DNA of 64,000 bases from Macrosoma leucophasiata (Eukaryota; Arthropoda; Insecta; Lepidoptera; Hedylidae). A model generated the notes under the pieces. That model had not been told where the DNA came from, searched no databases, and worked only from the letters and a program-made list of their open reading frames with translations. A program made the position numbers and the translations under genes. Location: contig JAWQUS010000001.1 of NCBI GenBank assembly GCA_036365455.1, forward strand, positions 21,555,001-21,619,000, written 5' to 3'. Positions 12,216-24,799 of the stretch are shown here, piece by piece. Numbering within the stretch: position 1 is the stretch's first letter; every line of letters begins with the position of its first letter.

Positions 12216-13625
12216 CAACATGATTTTAATGGCCTCCTATTAACAATGTTGCTTAATACGCTAATTTCAGTTACTAATTGCTATTGTTAATAATGAACAA
12301 AGGAATTTCATTTTATACAGTTTTTAAATTCATAAATGGTATTAAAATTATTTATGCATATATCAATTGCTACTACTTACAAGTTATCTCAATACTAAAA
12401 ATAATTCTTTAAAACTTTAAAAATTAAATTATTTAATACTTATATAATTTTAAACAATTTATGTTAAACCCACATATTTAAAACAGAAGCAGCTGCTTTC
12501 TAGAAGTCTAAATGTGGGAATTTGTTTTCTGAACACTTATTTAAGTACATTTTTCAAGAAATTTGTTTATAAAATTAAATTTCTTAAACAAATGCTTATA
12601 GGTAGGAAATTGAGTTATCAATGTTTTAAGGAATACGTTTAAGTAAAGTGTTAGTTGTCATTTTTAAATGATTCAAAAAACTGCTTTTTCATATATTTTG
12701 ATAATACACTGCACCGTAAGTAGGTAGGTATACACTGAAACTACGTGTTAATACTTTCATTAAAATGTTGTCAGGGCTTACAAATAACGTGATATTTATA
12801 TTTTGATATATTTACTGCAGTTACCTGATAACAATATGACTTCAATCTCCTCACCGCAATATTATCTCTGTTTATTCATTTAGAAATTTACCGACGGCAT
12901 ACAGCGCCGTGTGCCGTGCCGTGTACCCGTGCAACAACTGGTGAAATGTGTACGTCTGTACGAAATCAATAAAACAATTTTATGACTCTAAACTCACACG
13001 TTTATATTGCTATAATATTATTTATGTCAATTTGTCTTGAATCGCGTTAGCTACTAATTACTATGCGCAAGATTGCGATTGCACTCGTGGGTTGAACATT
13101 TGCACAAGTTTACAGTAGTTACAGCATGTGTGTAGGTATATTGTTCTGTCAGTTACAGTGTTTACAATCATATACAAAATATTTGGCATATTTCACCCCA
13201 TTTAGCACGAAAAATTCAAATATAGCATATTGTATATTATTAACACTTTTTCTACTAGGTATATTGGAAATTTACTAGCTGGGCTGTTGATAGTTCCAAA
13301 AAGCAAGAAAAGTAAATGTTTTGCAGATTTAATAATGTACCTAAATTTAATTAATTAATCAAAATATAAAGTCATATGTACATTGTACCTATTGTTTTAC
13401 ACTCTCCTACAGAAAAAGTTATAAATTTTTTTGGGGAGGGCGCAAAATTCAATTCTTGCCTTGGGCGCTCAAGACCTACGGTCATGGAACCCTTTCCCAC
13501 AGAGTTCAATATTAGGACCATTGTTAATTTCTGATTTTAGTTTACATAAATGATTTATGCTCAACTGTGAGCTAGGAATAGTTTTATTTCCTCTTCTGAA
13601 CCGAACTGAATAGTCTCGTATAACT
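12216..13625. other. Intergenic, no gene seen
   Basis: AT-rich sequence between carrier gene 1 and the LINE. No coding exon or clear repeat is recognised apart from poly(T)/poly(A) runs. The carrier gene 1 promoter and 5' exon(s) would be expected in this direction but cannot be placed. Confidence 0.4.
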
Positions 13626-13852
13626 GATGGTAGAGTTCCAATGTTGGAGCTCGAGGGCGTGAGTACCACCGAATTATTAAAATTTAATCTCTCTGCTGTT
13701 TTTTTTTTGGGGAAGATGCGTTACTCATACCCACCCTTGGGGAGAGGGATGGGTTATGTGGGAGTGCGGGAAAAGACATCCGTCTACCCACTAAAAACCC
13801 CTGGGTGTTCCGACTCGTCCGCCATTAGTGGCGGGGTCGCGGGAACGCTATC
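13626..13852 (+). repeat. Family A fragment joined to a LINE 3'-end fragment
   Basis: 13626-13678 is the 5' end of family A. It is followed by 'ggggaagatgcgttactcatacccac...cgtctacccactaaaaacccctggg...ttagtggcggggtcgcggg', which resembles a LINE 3' region known from Lepidoptera (recalled). This chimeric piece abuts the truncated CR1-type LINE. Confidence 0.5.
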
Positions 13853-16682
13853 ACACAAATTACTTCTCCACCGTGGAGGCTCTGTTTGAAACTTTAGCAT
13901 CGGAGTACAAACATCTCATAGTGATGGGTGACTTTAACACTGACATGCTTAGGAACTCGTCTGGAAGTGAAAGGTTGAGGTCGATCCTTGATTCAACCAA
14001 CTTAACGCTGCTTCCTCTTGAACCCACGCATTTAAATTTTGATACGGCTGATTTTTGGCTCGATCTCATTCTGTCTTCGTCAAAGGAGCTTGTAGCACAT
14101 CACGGGCAGATTAATGCGCCAAACTTCTCTCGACACGATCTTATTTATATGTGTTATAAAATTAAACCGCCTAAATTAAAGCCAAAATTAGTTCTCTTAA
14201 GAAATTTTGCTCGTTTGGATATAAATAAATTGCAAACTGATGCTCAGAATGTGGATTGGTCGGATGTCATGGCAGCGCCCACAATTGATGACAAAATTGC
14301 AAAATTTAATAATATGCTGATAGAACTTTTTGTCACCCATGCTCCCATTAAAGTAGTTCGTGTTAAGCGTCCTCCAGCTCCCTGGATTACCAGGATTGTA
14401 CGCATGGCTATGACTCGTCGAGACAGAGCCTTTCGCAAATTTAAAAGGAACCGTAGCACTGAAAATTGGGACTTCTACAAGCTGGCAAGAAATCGGTGTA
14501 ACAAATTGATAAGAGACTCAAAACGCCGCTATACTCACGAAAATATTCAAAATTCTTCTCCGGATGAAATGTGGAAATTTTTATCTTCTCTAGGCTTTGG
14601 TAAATCTAAATCAGTTGCCTTATCTGCCTCTCTATCATTAAATATTTTAAATAATCATTTCTCTTCAATGTCTTCTTCTAACAACTCTGTTTCAGCACAT
14701 ACTTTATCAATTCTTACTTCTACGCCGTTTTCTCCAAATCAATTTTCTTTTACCTCTGTTACTACTGAAGATGTGTTAAAATCTGCTCACCCCATCAAAT
14801 CGAATGCTATTGGTTGTGATGGAGTAAGGAGACAAATGGTCCTTCTCATATTTGATAGTGTTTTAACAGTTATAACACATATTTTTAATTTCTCGTTGCA
14901 AACTGCAGAATTCTCTGAAATCTGGCGCAAAGCACATATAATACCACTTCCTAAGGCTCCGAATCCAAGTTCAGCAACTCAGTACAGGCCAATATCTATT
15001 CTCCCTTTTTTATCGAACATTTTAGAAGCCTTAGTACATAAACAACTGTCTAATTTTGTAGTTAAAAACAACCTCATATCAGAATTTCAGTCAGGTTTCA
15101 GACAGGGTCAGAGTACATCAACTGCCCTTCTTAAAATTACGGAAGATGTGCGGATTCGCATGGAGAATTCAAAGTTGACAGTGTTAGTTTTACTTGATTT
15201 TTCTAATGCGTTTAACACTGTCAGCCATGATATTCTTTGTGCTATCCTCTCGCGAGCTGGCGTCTCTTCAGTAGAACAGAGTTGGTTCTCATCGTATCTT
15301 CGTGGTCATCAGCAGGCTGTCAAAGCTGATAACAATTTCTCTGACTGGTGCTACTTGACCTCTGGCGTGTCACAAGGCGGTATACTCTCTCCTCTTTTAT
15401 TCTCACTTTTCATAAATACTATCTTGCATAACCTCAAGTGCTCTTATCATTTGTATGCCGATGACTTACAGCTTCAGCTTATGTTCAAGCCGATCTTAAC
15501 AATTTAAATAACGCTATATGTACTTTAAATCTAGACCTTCAAGCTATTTATATGTGGTCCCAATGTTTTGGTGTTACAGTTAATGTTATGAAATCTTAAT
15601 CGATTATTTTAGGGAGTTCATATTTTATCAATGCTATAGACTACGACAGGGTTACTCCTATTCTTTATAATAACAGTACTATCCAAATATCAACTCATGT
15701 CAAAGATCTAGGCTTAATTATTGATAGAGAATTAAGTTGGAAAAATTATATCACCGATATAAATCGACGAGTAACAGTAACAATGCGCTCCTTGTATCGT
15801 TTTAAAAATTTCTTGCCTATTAGAACAAAAACGCTCTTGGTTCAGTCGTTGGTATTGCCCATTGTTGACTATGCAGATGTTTGCTGCTCTGACCTAACAC
15901 AAGACCAGCTTAACACAATGGATCGGATGCTCAACAATTGTATTAGATACATCTTCGGACTGCGTAAATATGACCATATCTCCAGCTATCGTTCTCAGCT
16001 TAAATGGCTACCAATCCGCGAAAGGAGGTCCATTCGGATACTCCGTATGTTTTTTAGCATCGTTAATGATCCTTGTGCTCCTATTTATTTAAAATCTAAT
16101 TTTCAAATCCTTGGCGATTCTCATGACCTCAATCTTCCTTCTGCCGGCAATCTCATATATGAAATTCCTTCTCACAATTCTTTCTGGTTTTTACTCAAAT
16201 TCTTTTACTGTTACAGAAATCAAGCTCTGGAACGCGCTTCCCCTAGATATCAAGAAGGCTCCGAGTAAAGTATCGTTAAAACACAGGCTTAAAAAATACT
16301 ACTTATCTTCCTCTAATGAATGTTAATAATTTAATTGCACTATCACGATTGTTTTATTTTGCTACTGTTAATGAATATGTATGTATATATAATTTTTTAT
16401 ATGTATATGTAAACTTATGTATGTATGTCTATATTAGTCTATATATGTAGTCTGTAGTATAGTATCTATTTTGTCTTTTGTATTTTTATTAACCATATTA
16501 TAAAAATATTTATGTAATAATTTTATTTTTAAGTAACAATTGTTTTCACCATATTCAACATTTCTTTATATAATGCACCTTCGACAGCTCTATTTGGCCC
16601 TAAGGTTGGCTGGTAAAGAATACCACTAGGTATTAAGTCCGCCTTATGTACATTTCTTATGTGCTAAAAGAATAAATAAATA
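13853..16682 (+). pseudogene. CR1/Jockey-type LINE, 5'-truncated and frameshifted
   Basis: Non-LTR retrotransposon copy. The open frame 13828-15507 carries the C-terminal part of the endonuclease (VMGDFN, SRHDLIY) and most of the reverse transcriptase: 'YRPISILPFLS', 'LLDFSNAFNTVSHDIL', 'GVSQGGILSPLLFSLF', and the catalytic YADD at 15454-15465. Just after YADD (about 15477-15482) a one-base loss shifts the frame. The downstream frame has a TAA at 15597-15599 and continues (…LPIVDYADVCCSDLTQDQL…) to about 16185, where a second frameshift moves the C-terminus to the frame ending at 16326. The 3' tail has 'ttaagtccgccttatgtaca' and ends in (AATA)n at 16672-16690. The 5' endonuclease half and any ORF1 are missing. 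Dead copy; the CR1 assignment is from recalled motifs. Confidence 0.85.
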
Positions 16683-16920
16683 AATAAATAATCCGCGATC
16701 CCACCAGCGGCTGCCCGTTCCCGAGCCATCCTCGGAGCCTTTCGGCTCCAACCAAACCAATACTAGTGGCGGAATACCTGCACGCCAGCCAGCCCGGGAC
16801 CTCTCCATTCGGACGACGGATATCCCCTAGTCCGGCGCCCGAAGGTCCCTGCCCCGTTAGCACCATCGTGTTCCATCCAGTTTGGCAGGTAGGTGGCAAT
16901 GTGTGTCCCCGTAATTTATT
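16683..16920 (-). repeat. LINE 3'-UTR-like fragment
   Basis: A GC-rich piece unlike its surroundings. On the minus strand, 'cccgggctggctggcgtgcaggtattccg' corresponds to 'cccgagctggtcggcgtgccggtgttccg' at 24.95 kb, so both come from one family. The 80-codon minus frame here (16657-16899) is a by-product. The parent element is not identified. Confidence 0.5.
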
Positions 16921-16965
16921 TTACCGGTAAAATAAGTAAAGCCTCAGGGATGGTACAATTTTATT

Positions 16966-17962
16966 ATTTATTTGATGAAGGTGGCAAACAAGCTTGTAGT
17001 TCACATTGATGTTAAGTGATGACTGCAGCCTATAGACACACACACAAAGACCAAAATTCAAAATGCAGATACGTTGACAATCCTGAGACCTTAGTTGATA
17101 TGTCTCTGTGATAAGCTATTACAGGGCCAAGCATACCATCTAACCCAGGGTTTCCCACCCAACCTTTATTTTGCCGAGCCTCCCCGAGCCAAAAAATATA
17201 TTTTCATGCTTAGGTAATTCTCAACAAAATTAGGATCGCACATTTTTTTATCAATTAAATTATTTAACTTTAGGTATTTCAAATAGGTTGAATACAGATA
17301 CTATATATTAATTATGGATAATGAACGAAAGAATACATTTCGAAATCATTAAGTACTTTCACATTTACATTTCTTATTAGTCAATCAATCAACAGGCTAT
17401 TACCGTCCACAGTTGGTTTTCCTGTTATTTTTATTATATTTTCGTCTTTTTTAGATAATTTAATCCAGTTTCTATTTTTCTAATAAATATCTGTACCCAC
17501 AGGCTTACTATGCCTTATTACTTGCTGGAGGGATTAGAATTTTTATGCGAACGAACTATTAACAGAACCGAGTCGAATACCTACTAATACCTAGCTAGGT
17601 ACGACACGCAATTGAGTGACTCGAAAGATGGATGCAAGCGGGGTTGGGCGGGGAGCGTGTCACACGTCGTGTTGTGATTTATAGAACATTTTACAGCAGG
17701 GATTGAATGGCAATTAGGAGCAGTTAAATTTACCTACTCCTTAATTTAATTTTTTTGGCAATGTAATTTTTGTACATATTACGCCGCGCCCTCCTGACAT
17801 CTCTCTACGCCTCCCCAGGGGGGCGTGTCCCCCAGGTTGGGAAGTCCTGATCTAACCGGAACACGATTGTGCTGAACACAACCATTTAGCGTCAGATTGA
17901 TTAGGTATTGCGGTGGTGCCTACGCTACGCCCTTGGGTTCCTACACTGGAACTCTAACACCA
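16966..17962 (-). repeat. Family A repeat split by a hAT insertion
   Basis: The 3' half is 16966-17145 and the 5' half 17850-17962, in antisense. The two halves join cleanly if the 17146-17849 element and one copy of its 8-bp TSD are removed. Confidence 0.85.
17146..17849. mobile_element. hAT-like element inserted in family A
   Basis: A 704-bp element with inverted ends CAGGGTTTCCCACC / GGTTGGGAAGTCCTG, flanked by a perfect 8-bp duplication ATCTAACC (17138-17145 and 17850-17857). The target sequence is the family A motif 'accatctaaccggaacacg', so the insertion is younger than the host repeat. No transposase frame. Confidence 0.88.
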
Positions 17963-17967
17963 ATAAG

Positions 17968-18035
17968 TAACCGGTCAAGTGCGTGTCGGGCCACGCGCAG
18001 TGTAGGGTTCCGTCGTTACTTATTAGGTTTTACAT
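17968..18035. repeat. 'AGGGTTCCGT' repeat, fragment
   Basis: 'accggtcaagtgcgtgtcggg...cagtgtagggttccgtcgtt' matches the left end of the 8643-9277 repeat. It directly abuts the end of the split family A copy. Confidence 0.75.
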
Positions 18036-18424
18036 CAGCCAAGTGCGAATCGAATTCGCTGACAGAAGTGTCCGCTAGTCCGCTTCTAATACCAATTACC
18101 ACCAACAGACACCGAAATACCACCTCGGCTCAACTAAGCGACAGAATTTATGCAAATGATCACATAGATAAAAATTATGATACACCTACTTAATTGTATG
18201 TGTCTCGATTTCTTCACGATGCATGAAGATTGCAGGTGCTGCATTATGAATGTTGGCTGAAAATAATTGTTTTTTTTGTGATAAAAAAAATTGTGTAATG
18301 TCATGATTGTCTATTTCATACAATACAAAGTCTAAATTTTTGCAGTGCACATAGATTTTTACGATGTAAATTACTAGTTAAAGATCTGCTGTATAAATGA
18401 CAAAAATCAAGAAAAAAGCGAAAA

Positions 18425-21400
18425 ATGGCAGTAACCAACGCAATGTTTCTCTTCGAGGTGGTAGTAGAGAGTGTAAAGAGTTTGGTCGAAAGTCGACAAT
18501 TAATAATCAAAAGCGATTTTGCTGACGTTTTCTCTTTAGAATTGAAAGATCCCAAGTTAATGCACATAGTCATGCCAGAACCGCCTCCCTTACCCCCGGA
18601 GCCTCCTGGTAAGAAAGGAAAGAAAGCTAAACCAAAACCGAAGGGTAAAAAAGGTAAAGTAGAAGAACCTCCTCCCGAACCTGTGATACAATCAGGACAA
18701 TCGGTTTTGTTTACCAGTAGTGCAGAATTTTTAGTGCAAAACATGAAAAAATTCCCATTAGAACTTTCTTTGTGGAGTAAAGAAGATAATTTAGTATATA
18801 TAGGTTCTACTTCTATACCATGGGATCCAATATTTTTACTGTATTTGGAAAAGATTTGCAATTGTCAGAACCCACCACCTGTTACTCTTAACGAAGAATA
18901 TAATATATTCGAAGAGGGAACTGCAAAATTAATGGCTAAGTTAGGTATCCAAATAAAATTATCATATTTGACGGACAAGGTTACAACTGCATTTCGAACA
19001 TTATCCGAGGATCCTGCTGTAAAAAAATATTTATACACTGGTATTAACTCAAAAACAACTTCATTTATTTGTACCATGAAGACAACAGATGAAGAATTTG
19101 AAGCCAATTGTAATAAAATTGAAAATAATTTCATTAAAGACAAACCTAAACCAGATAAAATTGTGTTTGCGGATTACAAGAACGCACCTGGCGCAAATCT
19201 AACATTTTTCAGTGATGGTGATTATTGTTGTATGAATAATGCCGACAAGCCCCCAGAATCAATATATAAAGCACCAGAGACATGTCCTGATATTGATTAT
19301 ATCGTAGATTATGTGAGAAAAATAATAGTGTCTTGCAACGATAATATGAGGATGTTAACACCTCGCACAACAATACGGCCGAGAGTTAAAGCTACTGACA
19401 TAGACAGACTTTGTTACTGCAAGGAAACTAGTTGGCCTGATGGAAAGTTTGCGGAGAGATTCCAGAAAGAAGTGCAAGGTGGAACCTGTCCACTATGTAT
19501 AAACGCAGGTAAAAAACCTGAAGGCTCACGCGCAGCTATCTTTGATATAGCCAATATAAGGGGTCCTTGCGGTAGACCTGATTGTAAAATAGCTAGAGAT
19601 ATGAGAGAGTATATTGAAAATCTTGTTGAAGAAGACAATAAAGAAATAAATATTGAAGACATTATTGGTCCGTGCGGAAGTAAGGAATGTTCATTAGCTG
19701 AGAAAATACAACAATTTCTTCGTCATGAGGGAATATTTAGCCAAGGCAGTACTGTAGATGGGCTGTCCACTCAGTGTGCATGTGTAAAACAAATGCAAGC
19801 TGCGTTTATTAAAAAAGAATCATGTGATACATCTTGTACCAAAGACTGCACTGATAGTGAAAGTGACGCAAGTCACTGTGAGGGAAAAGGATGTCCCTCA
19901 AGTGATAAGCAAGTGTACAATGTATATTTCTTTACTGTCGAGCACGACTTTGATAAACAGAGTAGTGGGACTAGTGGGACTACATCCCCAAGTGATACCA
20001 ATAAATCATCGAAATATAAATATTGCTCCACTGATTGCCCTAGTACCAAATCAGAAAAAACATTTTGCTCAAAAAGTATATGCTCAACTATGACCGATAA
20101 AAAGGAAGAAGTTGTCGATCCCGAAATGTCCAAATGTATGGATCCAGTTTGTCCTAGCAAAGATGCTAATGCACCCAGTCCTGCTGACAGCGATGTTATT
20201 ATAGATTTTGACGATATTCATAATCCGTGTTGTGTGAAGTCTTGCGATGTTGCTGAAAAGGTGAAGAATTTTATAGTAGACGGAGTAATTTGTTCTAAAA
20301 ACAAATCTATTAATGAAGAAGATCCATGTTTTTGTGATTGTGTTTGTACTATGAAGTTTTCAAAAAATACAACGTATTGCGCTGTTTGCGGTGGTTATGA
20401 ATGCTTAGGAGAGGACGTTGAAAAAATGCCTGAGTATGCTAAACCACATCCTTGTCCTGTTTACCATAAGCTGTATGACAAAAAGTATATAAAAGCTCCC
20501 AGCCCTTGGCCCGAGGAAGCTGAAAATGTAGCAAAAAAACAACCAGATAACGTGAGTACGAAAAGTTCAAGGGTTGGATCAAAAATTGGCACGTCAGATA
20601 AAAAATTGACACTATCACGTTCCATGAAATCTATATCGGAAAGGAGATCTGACAAAAAGGAGCCCACTGATGCAATAAAAGAGAAGAAAATTAAACCGGA
20701 AAAGAAGAAAGTAGGGAAATTTACGGCCAGCGTTGAACAAGAGTGTGAGTAACAGTTTCAGTCAAGGTACTTAAACATTAGAAACATAATTTCAAATTAG
20801 GTATATAAATCACCAATGACGTGTATCACAATGGTTACGTTACAATTGACTTCCGAATTTTTAACTTATCTTTGACACAAGGAGCTAACCTAACTCTCGC
20901 TGAGGTACCTAAGTTAACTACTACTCGTATTGCTCTCAAACAAACATTTTTTTTTGTAGTGCCACAGATATTAGAGAAAACACCAGAACCAAAATATCCA
21001 TATCCACCTGTTCCGAAAAATAAGGGTTGGAATTGGACCGCAGAAGATATACCTGGAATGAAGGTAAAATAAGACCGATACTCTCTGCTGCATAGACTAT
21101 AATTGGATCCCTAGAAATTGACGTCATAAATGGGGTTTCGGTAGTGTAGTGGTCTGAGTTCTAGAGATCCCGGGTTCGAATCCCACCCTATGTTAAACTT
21201 TTATTTTCATTTATTATATAAATAATTAAATACATTTGCCTGTGTTAATGCGGAAAATAGAATATCACATCAATGATAAGATTGTGGTCTATTCCATCAA
21301 TTTCGTGTTTTTTTTACTAAATAATGTTTTATCATAATATTGATCATCCTTGTTCATAGCAAAGTAAAATAGGTAGGTAGCATTTCAACAATAAAATATC

Positions 21401-22945
21401 TAATAGATAAATACTTTACAGCCTCGACCAAAATGGAAACCGGGAGCCGCTAACAAGATTTTAGTAAGGAGGTATAGAGCAATGCGAGAAGGTGTGGATA
21501 TAATAGCAAAGAAAAAACGAGCCATGATGCAGCGAAAGAAGAAAATTGAAATGAAGCCCACTTTGGTAGTAAAGAAACAAGACGGTGAATATACTGTACA
21601 GATGGAAGTTTTCAAGAAGTATTCAAAAGAACGTCTTATTTTTCAATATCCTTACGATGAAAAACCACCTGTAGTCTATTCTATCGGTAAAACTGTAGAG
21701 GAGAAACTTAAAATTAAGAAACAACGTGAGAGGAGAGAACGAAGGGAAACCAGACGAAAAAGTCGTTTCTTACAATCTACTTTCAGGGACAAGTGCCAAG
21801 AAATTTGTTTGAAGGCATACAATCAAGCGATAGGATTATTGCCGTTGCCAAACCCTAATGACCCAGAATGTCCTTGCTATACAGAAGCAACACAACATGT
21901 TAGTCCACCTATTGATTCATGTTCGTGTTCTGATGAAGGCAGCATCTCAAGTAGTGATACAGATGGCGACGATTGGGTGATCGAATTTAGTCCACCAGCG
22001 GCTCGTTGGGACGTTAAAGCAAAACATCCACTGGTGCTAACGGATGATGAGTCACAATACAATTATTTGGATTACAAAGTAAAGCTATTAGATAAAAACG
22101 GTAACCCTGTACCAAGATTTTTTAAAGGCCCCGATGGTAAAATGGAGTGTAGCGATTTGGGTGGATTTTGGAGTCATGATCATGTATGGATGGAGATAAA
22201 TAAAGATGGTTATATAGGACCGGATAATCGTTGGGTTCCTATGAATTTTACTGGACCGGATGGTATGTTCTATTCTGCTGAAGAGGGTTTCTTCACTGAC
22301 AACAATGGACAAACTTTAAAGATAGGAGTTGATGGATATATAGATAAAGACGGTAAATGGGCTTGGTATACAAAGAGAAGAGTAGGAGGCAGCCCCAAGT
22401 CCAAGTCAACTTTAACAGGAACAACCGGTAATACCAAAAAAAGTAATAGACCAGAATGCATTAAAACTGTCAAGGATAAGCCAGATTCAAAAGGAAAGTC
22501 ATCCACATCACCCAATTTAAAAGCAAAGGGAGACCAAAAAGTTGTTCAATCTTCAGTACTGGCAAATTTGGGCTCAGATAAAAACAAAACGAAGAAAAAT
22601 GTTTCATATTCTTCCTCTAAAGCAAAGAATCCTCTTGTTATGAATGTTTCAATGAATTATGAACGGAATAGAAGTCCTGAAAATTACTCAAAATGGTGTA
22701 TTGATCAAAAGAAGTTATCGAAGTACAGAGAAATAATGCAAAATTTGCAAATGTATGATGATATATGTGAACTAAAACCAGCTCTTAAAACGAATAGAGC
22801 CTCAAATACGCCAATCAAGAGAACATTACCGTTCACGGCTCATGGCATGATGTGCTGCAGAAATGCGCAAATGCCCACCACAGTTAGGTCATTCGTAAAT
22901 GACACTGAAAATTCTTCACCATGTTATAGTCCAATGATTACCTAA
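18425..22945 (+). CDS. Uncharacterised large Cys-rich protein (gene A)
   Basis: Three exons: 18425-20744, 20960-21063, 21422-22945 (introns phase 1 and 0), 1315 aa. The start ATG (aaaaATGGCAG) aligns with gene B. N-terminus (1-175): a C2-like beta-rich region shared with gene B (FLFEVVVES, GQSVLF, LSLWSKEDN, IPWDP, EYNIFEEG) with a Pro/Lys-rich insert at ~57-85. Middle: three spaced Cys motifs of the form (D)I-x-GPCG-x3-C-x2-A at ~375, ~412 and ~597 (the last NPCC). Then a Cys cluster CFCDCVC…YCAVCGGYECLGE…PHPCPVYHKL at ~636-690, a Lys-rich linker, and a short 'KGWNWTAEDIPGMK' exon. Exon 3 has 'CQEICLKAYNQAIGLLP', 'SCSCSDE', and repeated GPDG/W/DGYI units at ~1038-1120. No signal peptide or membrane helix. 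It resembles insect DUF4776-type proteins (recalled, unverified). Function unknown. Confidence 0.87.
21132..21190 (+). repeat. tRNA-like relic in intron 2 of gene A
   Basis: Has an A-box-like TAGTGTAGTGG and an exact B-box GGTTCGAATCC with CCCGGG…CCC around it. The element is too short and the acceptor and anticodon arms do not fold, so it is a tRNA-derived relic or SINE head rather than a tRNA gene. Confidence 0.55.
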
Positions 22946-23057
22946 AGAACTAACGATTAATTAAATTAGACCCATCTTCTGTAACATAATAACATTTTTT
23001 TTTGTTAATTTGTAGAGTATATTATTTGTTTTTAATGTAGGTAGCATTAATTATGTA

Positions 23058-23063
23058 AATAAA
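23058..23063 (+). terminator. Poly(A) signal of gene A
   Basis: AATAAA 112 nt after the stop codon of gene A. Confidence 0.7.
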
Positions 23064-23128
23064 AGTTTAACCAACCACAACTTTACTCATAACGTTGGAA
23101 CTTGGGATATAATTTAATCAGTTGAATA

Positions 23129-23439
23129 CATAGAGCAACACGGGACACTGGACCGGAGGGGAGTAGCCATATGCAGGCTTTACAATCTCCGTCAAAGTAC
23201 AAGCACAAGTGTTCCTATGCTTGTCACCAACATATTTTAATGTGTGCGTGAATTTGTTTATGTATTTTGTTAAAGTGAAGGTGTGAGTTTCGTAGTAATA
23301 GACGATTTTTGTAGTGTGTGTGTGTGTCACACGTATTTCCTCCGGCAAAAAATTACAGACTGTTTTGCATCGGTAATAAACGCTATGTATGGCTACTCCC
23401 CTCCGGTCCGCCGCGGCCGGTGGCCTGCGATGCTCTATG
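23129..23439. mobile_element. hAT-like MITE 'CATAGAGC', copy 2
   Basis: 311 bp with CATAGAGCAAC / GCTCTATG ends. The TSD is imperfect: GTTGAATA (23121-23128) versus GTTGAAAT (23440-23447). It lies just downstream of the gene A poly(A) signal. Confidence 0.85.
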
Positions 23440-23605
23440 GTTGAAATTTAATTTGGTAAGGTCAATTTTACATTATATGAAGCTTTCAATAGCTTCAAAT
23501 TGACGAATGTTCTTTATCAACTTCCTTAATTTTCCTATTTTTCTTATAAATAATTCGGTAGTGACACAAATTGAGGGACATACCTACGAAAAATAAAACA
23601 AACGC

Positions 23606-23899
23606 TTTTTTTTTTTTTTTATGTAATGGATGTGGTAAACAAGCATGCAGTTCACATTGATGTTAAGTGATGACTGCAGCCTATAGACACCCACACAATG
23701 ACCAGAGGTAAAAATGCAGATGCGTTACCACTCCTGAGGCCTAAGGTCTTATGCCTCTGTGCCGGATATTACAGGGCCTTACATTACCACCTGACCGGAA
23801 CACGATAGTGTTGAACACTACCATTTAGCGGCAAGTATATTAGGTAATGCGGTGGTGCCTACGCCCGCGAACTCTGTCACTGGAGCTCTACCACCACTA
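23606..23899 (-). repeat. Family A repeat, full antisense copy
   Basis: Full-length, with the T-run (A tail) at 23606-23620 and the 5' end at about 23899. A good reference copy for a consensus. Confidence 0.88.
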
Positions 23900-24181
23900 A
23901 ATTCGTCAATTCGTTTATTGCTATTTTAAAGAAATTCTATATTTCCTTACCTATTTTGAAATGGGTGCGATACAGGACTTCGAAAATCAATTCATTAAGA
24001 ACACAAAAATGTCGATACTAAAACTGTAGCTCAATTGGACTTACCTTTGCCTTTCTGTAAGCGTACGCAGTACTAGCGCCAACCTTGGGTTTGACGGATA
24101 ATACGGACGTCGTACCGATGTTTGTGACCGACTGAGTTTTGAGCATCACATTGCTCTCAGTTTAATCACTAAAATGTTGTA

Positions 24182-24434
24182 CATTGCTCAACAATAAATA
24201 TTGCACATCGAGCCTAGGAAGGAGACTTCGGCTTATTTCGGGTCTGTAGAACGTTATCTCTTTCGCTCCGTACTTATTTGACGTTTGTCGACCATTTTGA
24301 TCAAGTTTTGACCAATACCGAACTGTTAGTGCTTACGTAGGCAGTGTGCAACAGAGATAACGCTTAACGAAGCGAAACGAGCCGATCGTCTTACGCAGGC
24401 TCGATGTGCAATATTAGTTGCTGAGTAGGTACTG
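24182..24434. mobile_element. TA-flanked MITE (mariner-like), copy 2
   Basis: 253 bp, very close to the 4822 copy. TA lies at 24180-24181 and 24435-24436. Inverted ends carry AATATTGCACATCGAG. Confidence 0.78.
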
Positions 24435-24657
24435 TACTTGATTTTTTTAGATAGTTTTCAAGTATTTATAAAGATTTTTGTACTGACGTATAGGCACCTA
24501 GCCAATTTAAATAAAAAATATTTCTATTCATTATTTTTCGAGGACTAAAATACGAAACTACTGTAATTACGTATCTACAGGACGATCCAAGGGTAAATAA
24601 GGTACTCTGTATTCTGTATCTCTCGGTAAATTACCTTGACGTAAAAAGAAAACGGTG

Positions 24658-24799
24658 GTTTTTCTGCTGGAGTTCCAATGTAGGAGCTCGAGGACGTAGG
24701 CACCACTTCATTAGGTACCTACATAATCTATCTGCCGCTGAATTGTAGTGTTCAGCGCTATCGTGTTCCGGTTAGATGGTAATGTATTGCCCCGTAATA
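24658..24799 (+). repeat. Family A repeat, 5' half
   Basis: Starts 'ctgctggagttccaatg' and stops at 'gccccgtaataa', where a GC-rich LINE-like piece begins. Confidence 0.75.

Noticed and set aside
13828..15507. Intact host gene of 559 codons
   Set aside because: Endonuclease/RT motifs, YADD, downstream frameshifts and a LINE-type 3' tail show it is a dead retrotransposon.
21132..21190. tRNA gene in intron 2 of gene A
   Set aside because: Box-like motifs are present but it is too short to form acceptor and anticodon stems.
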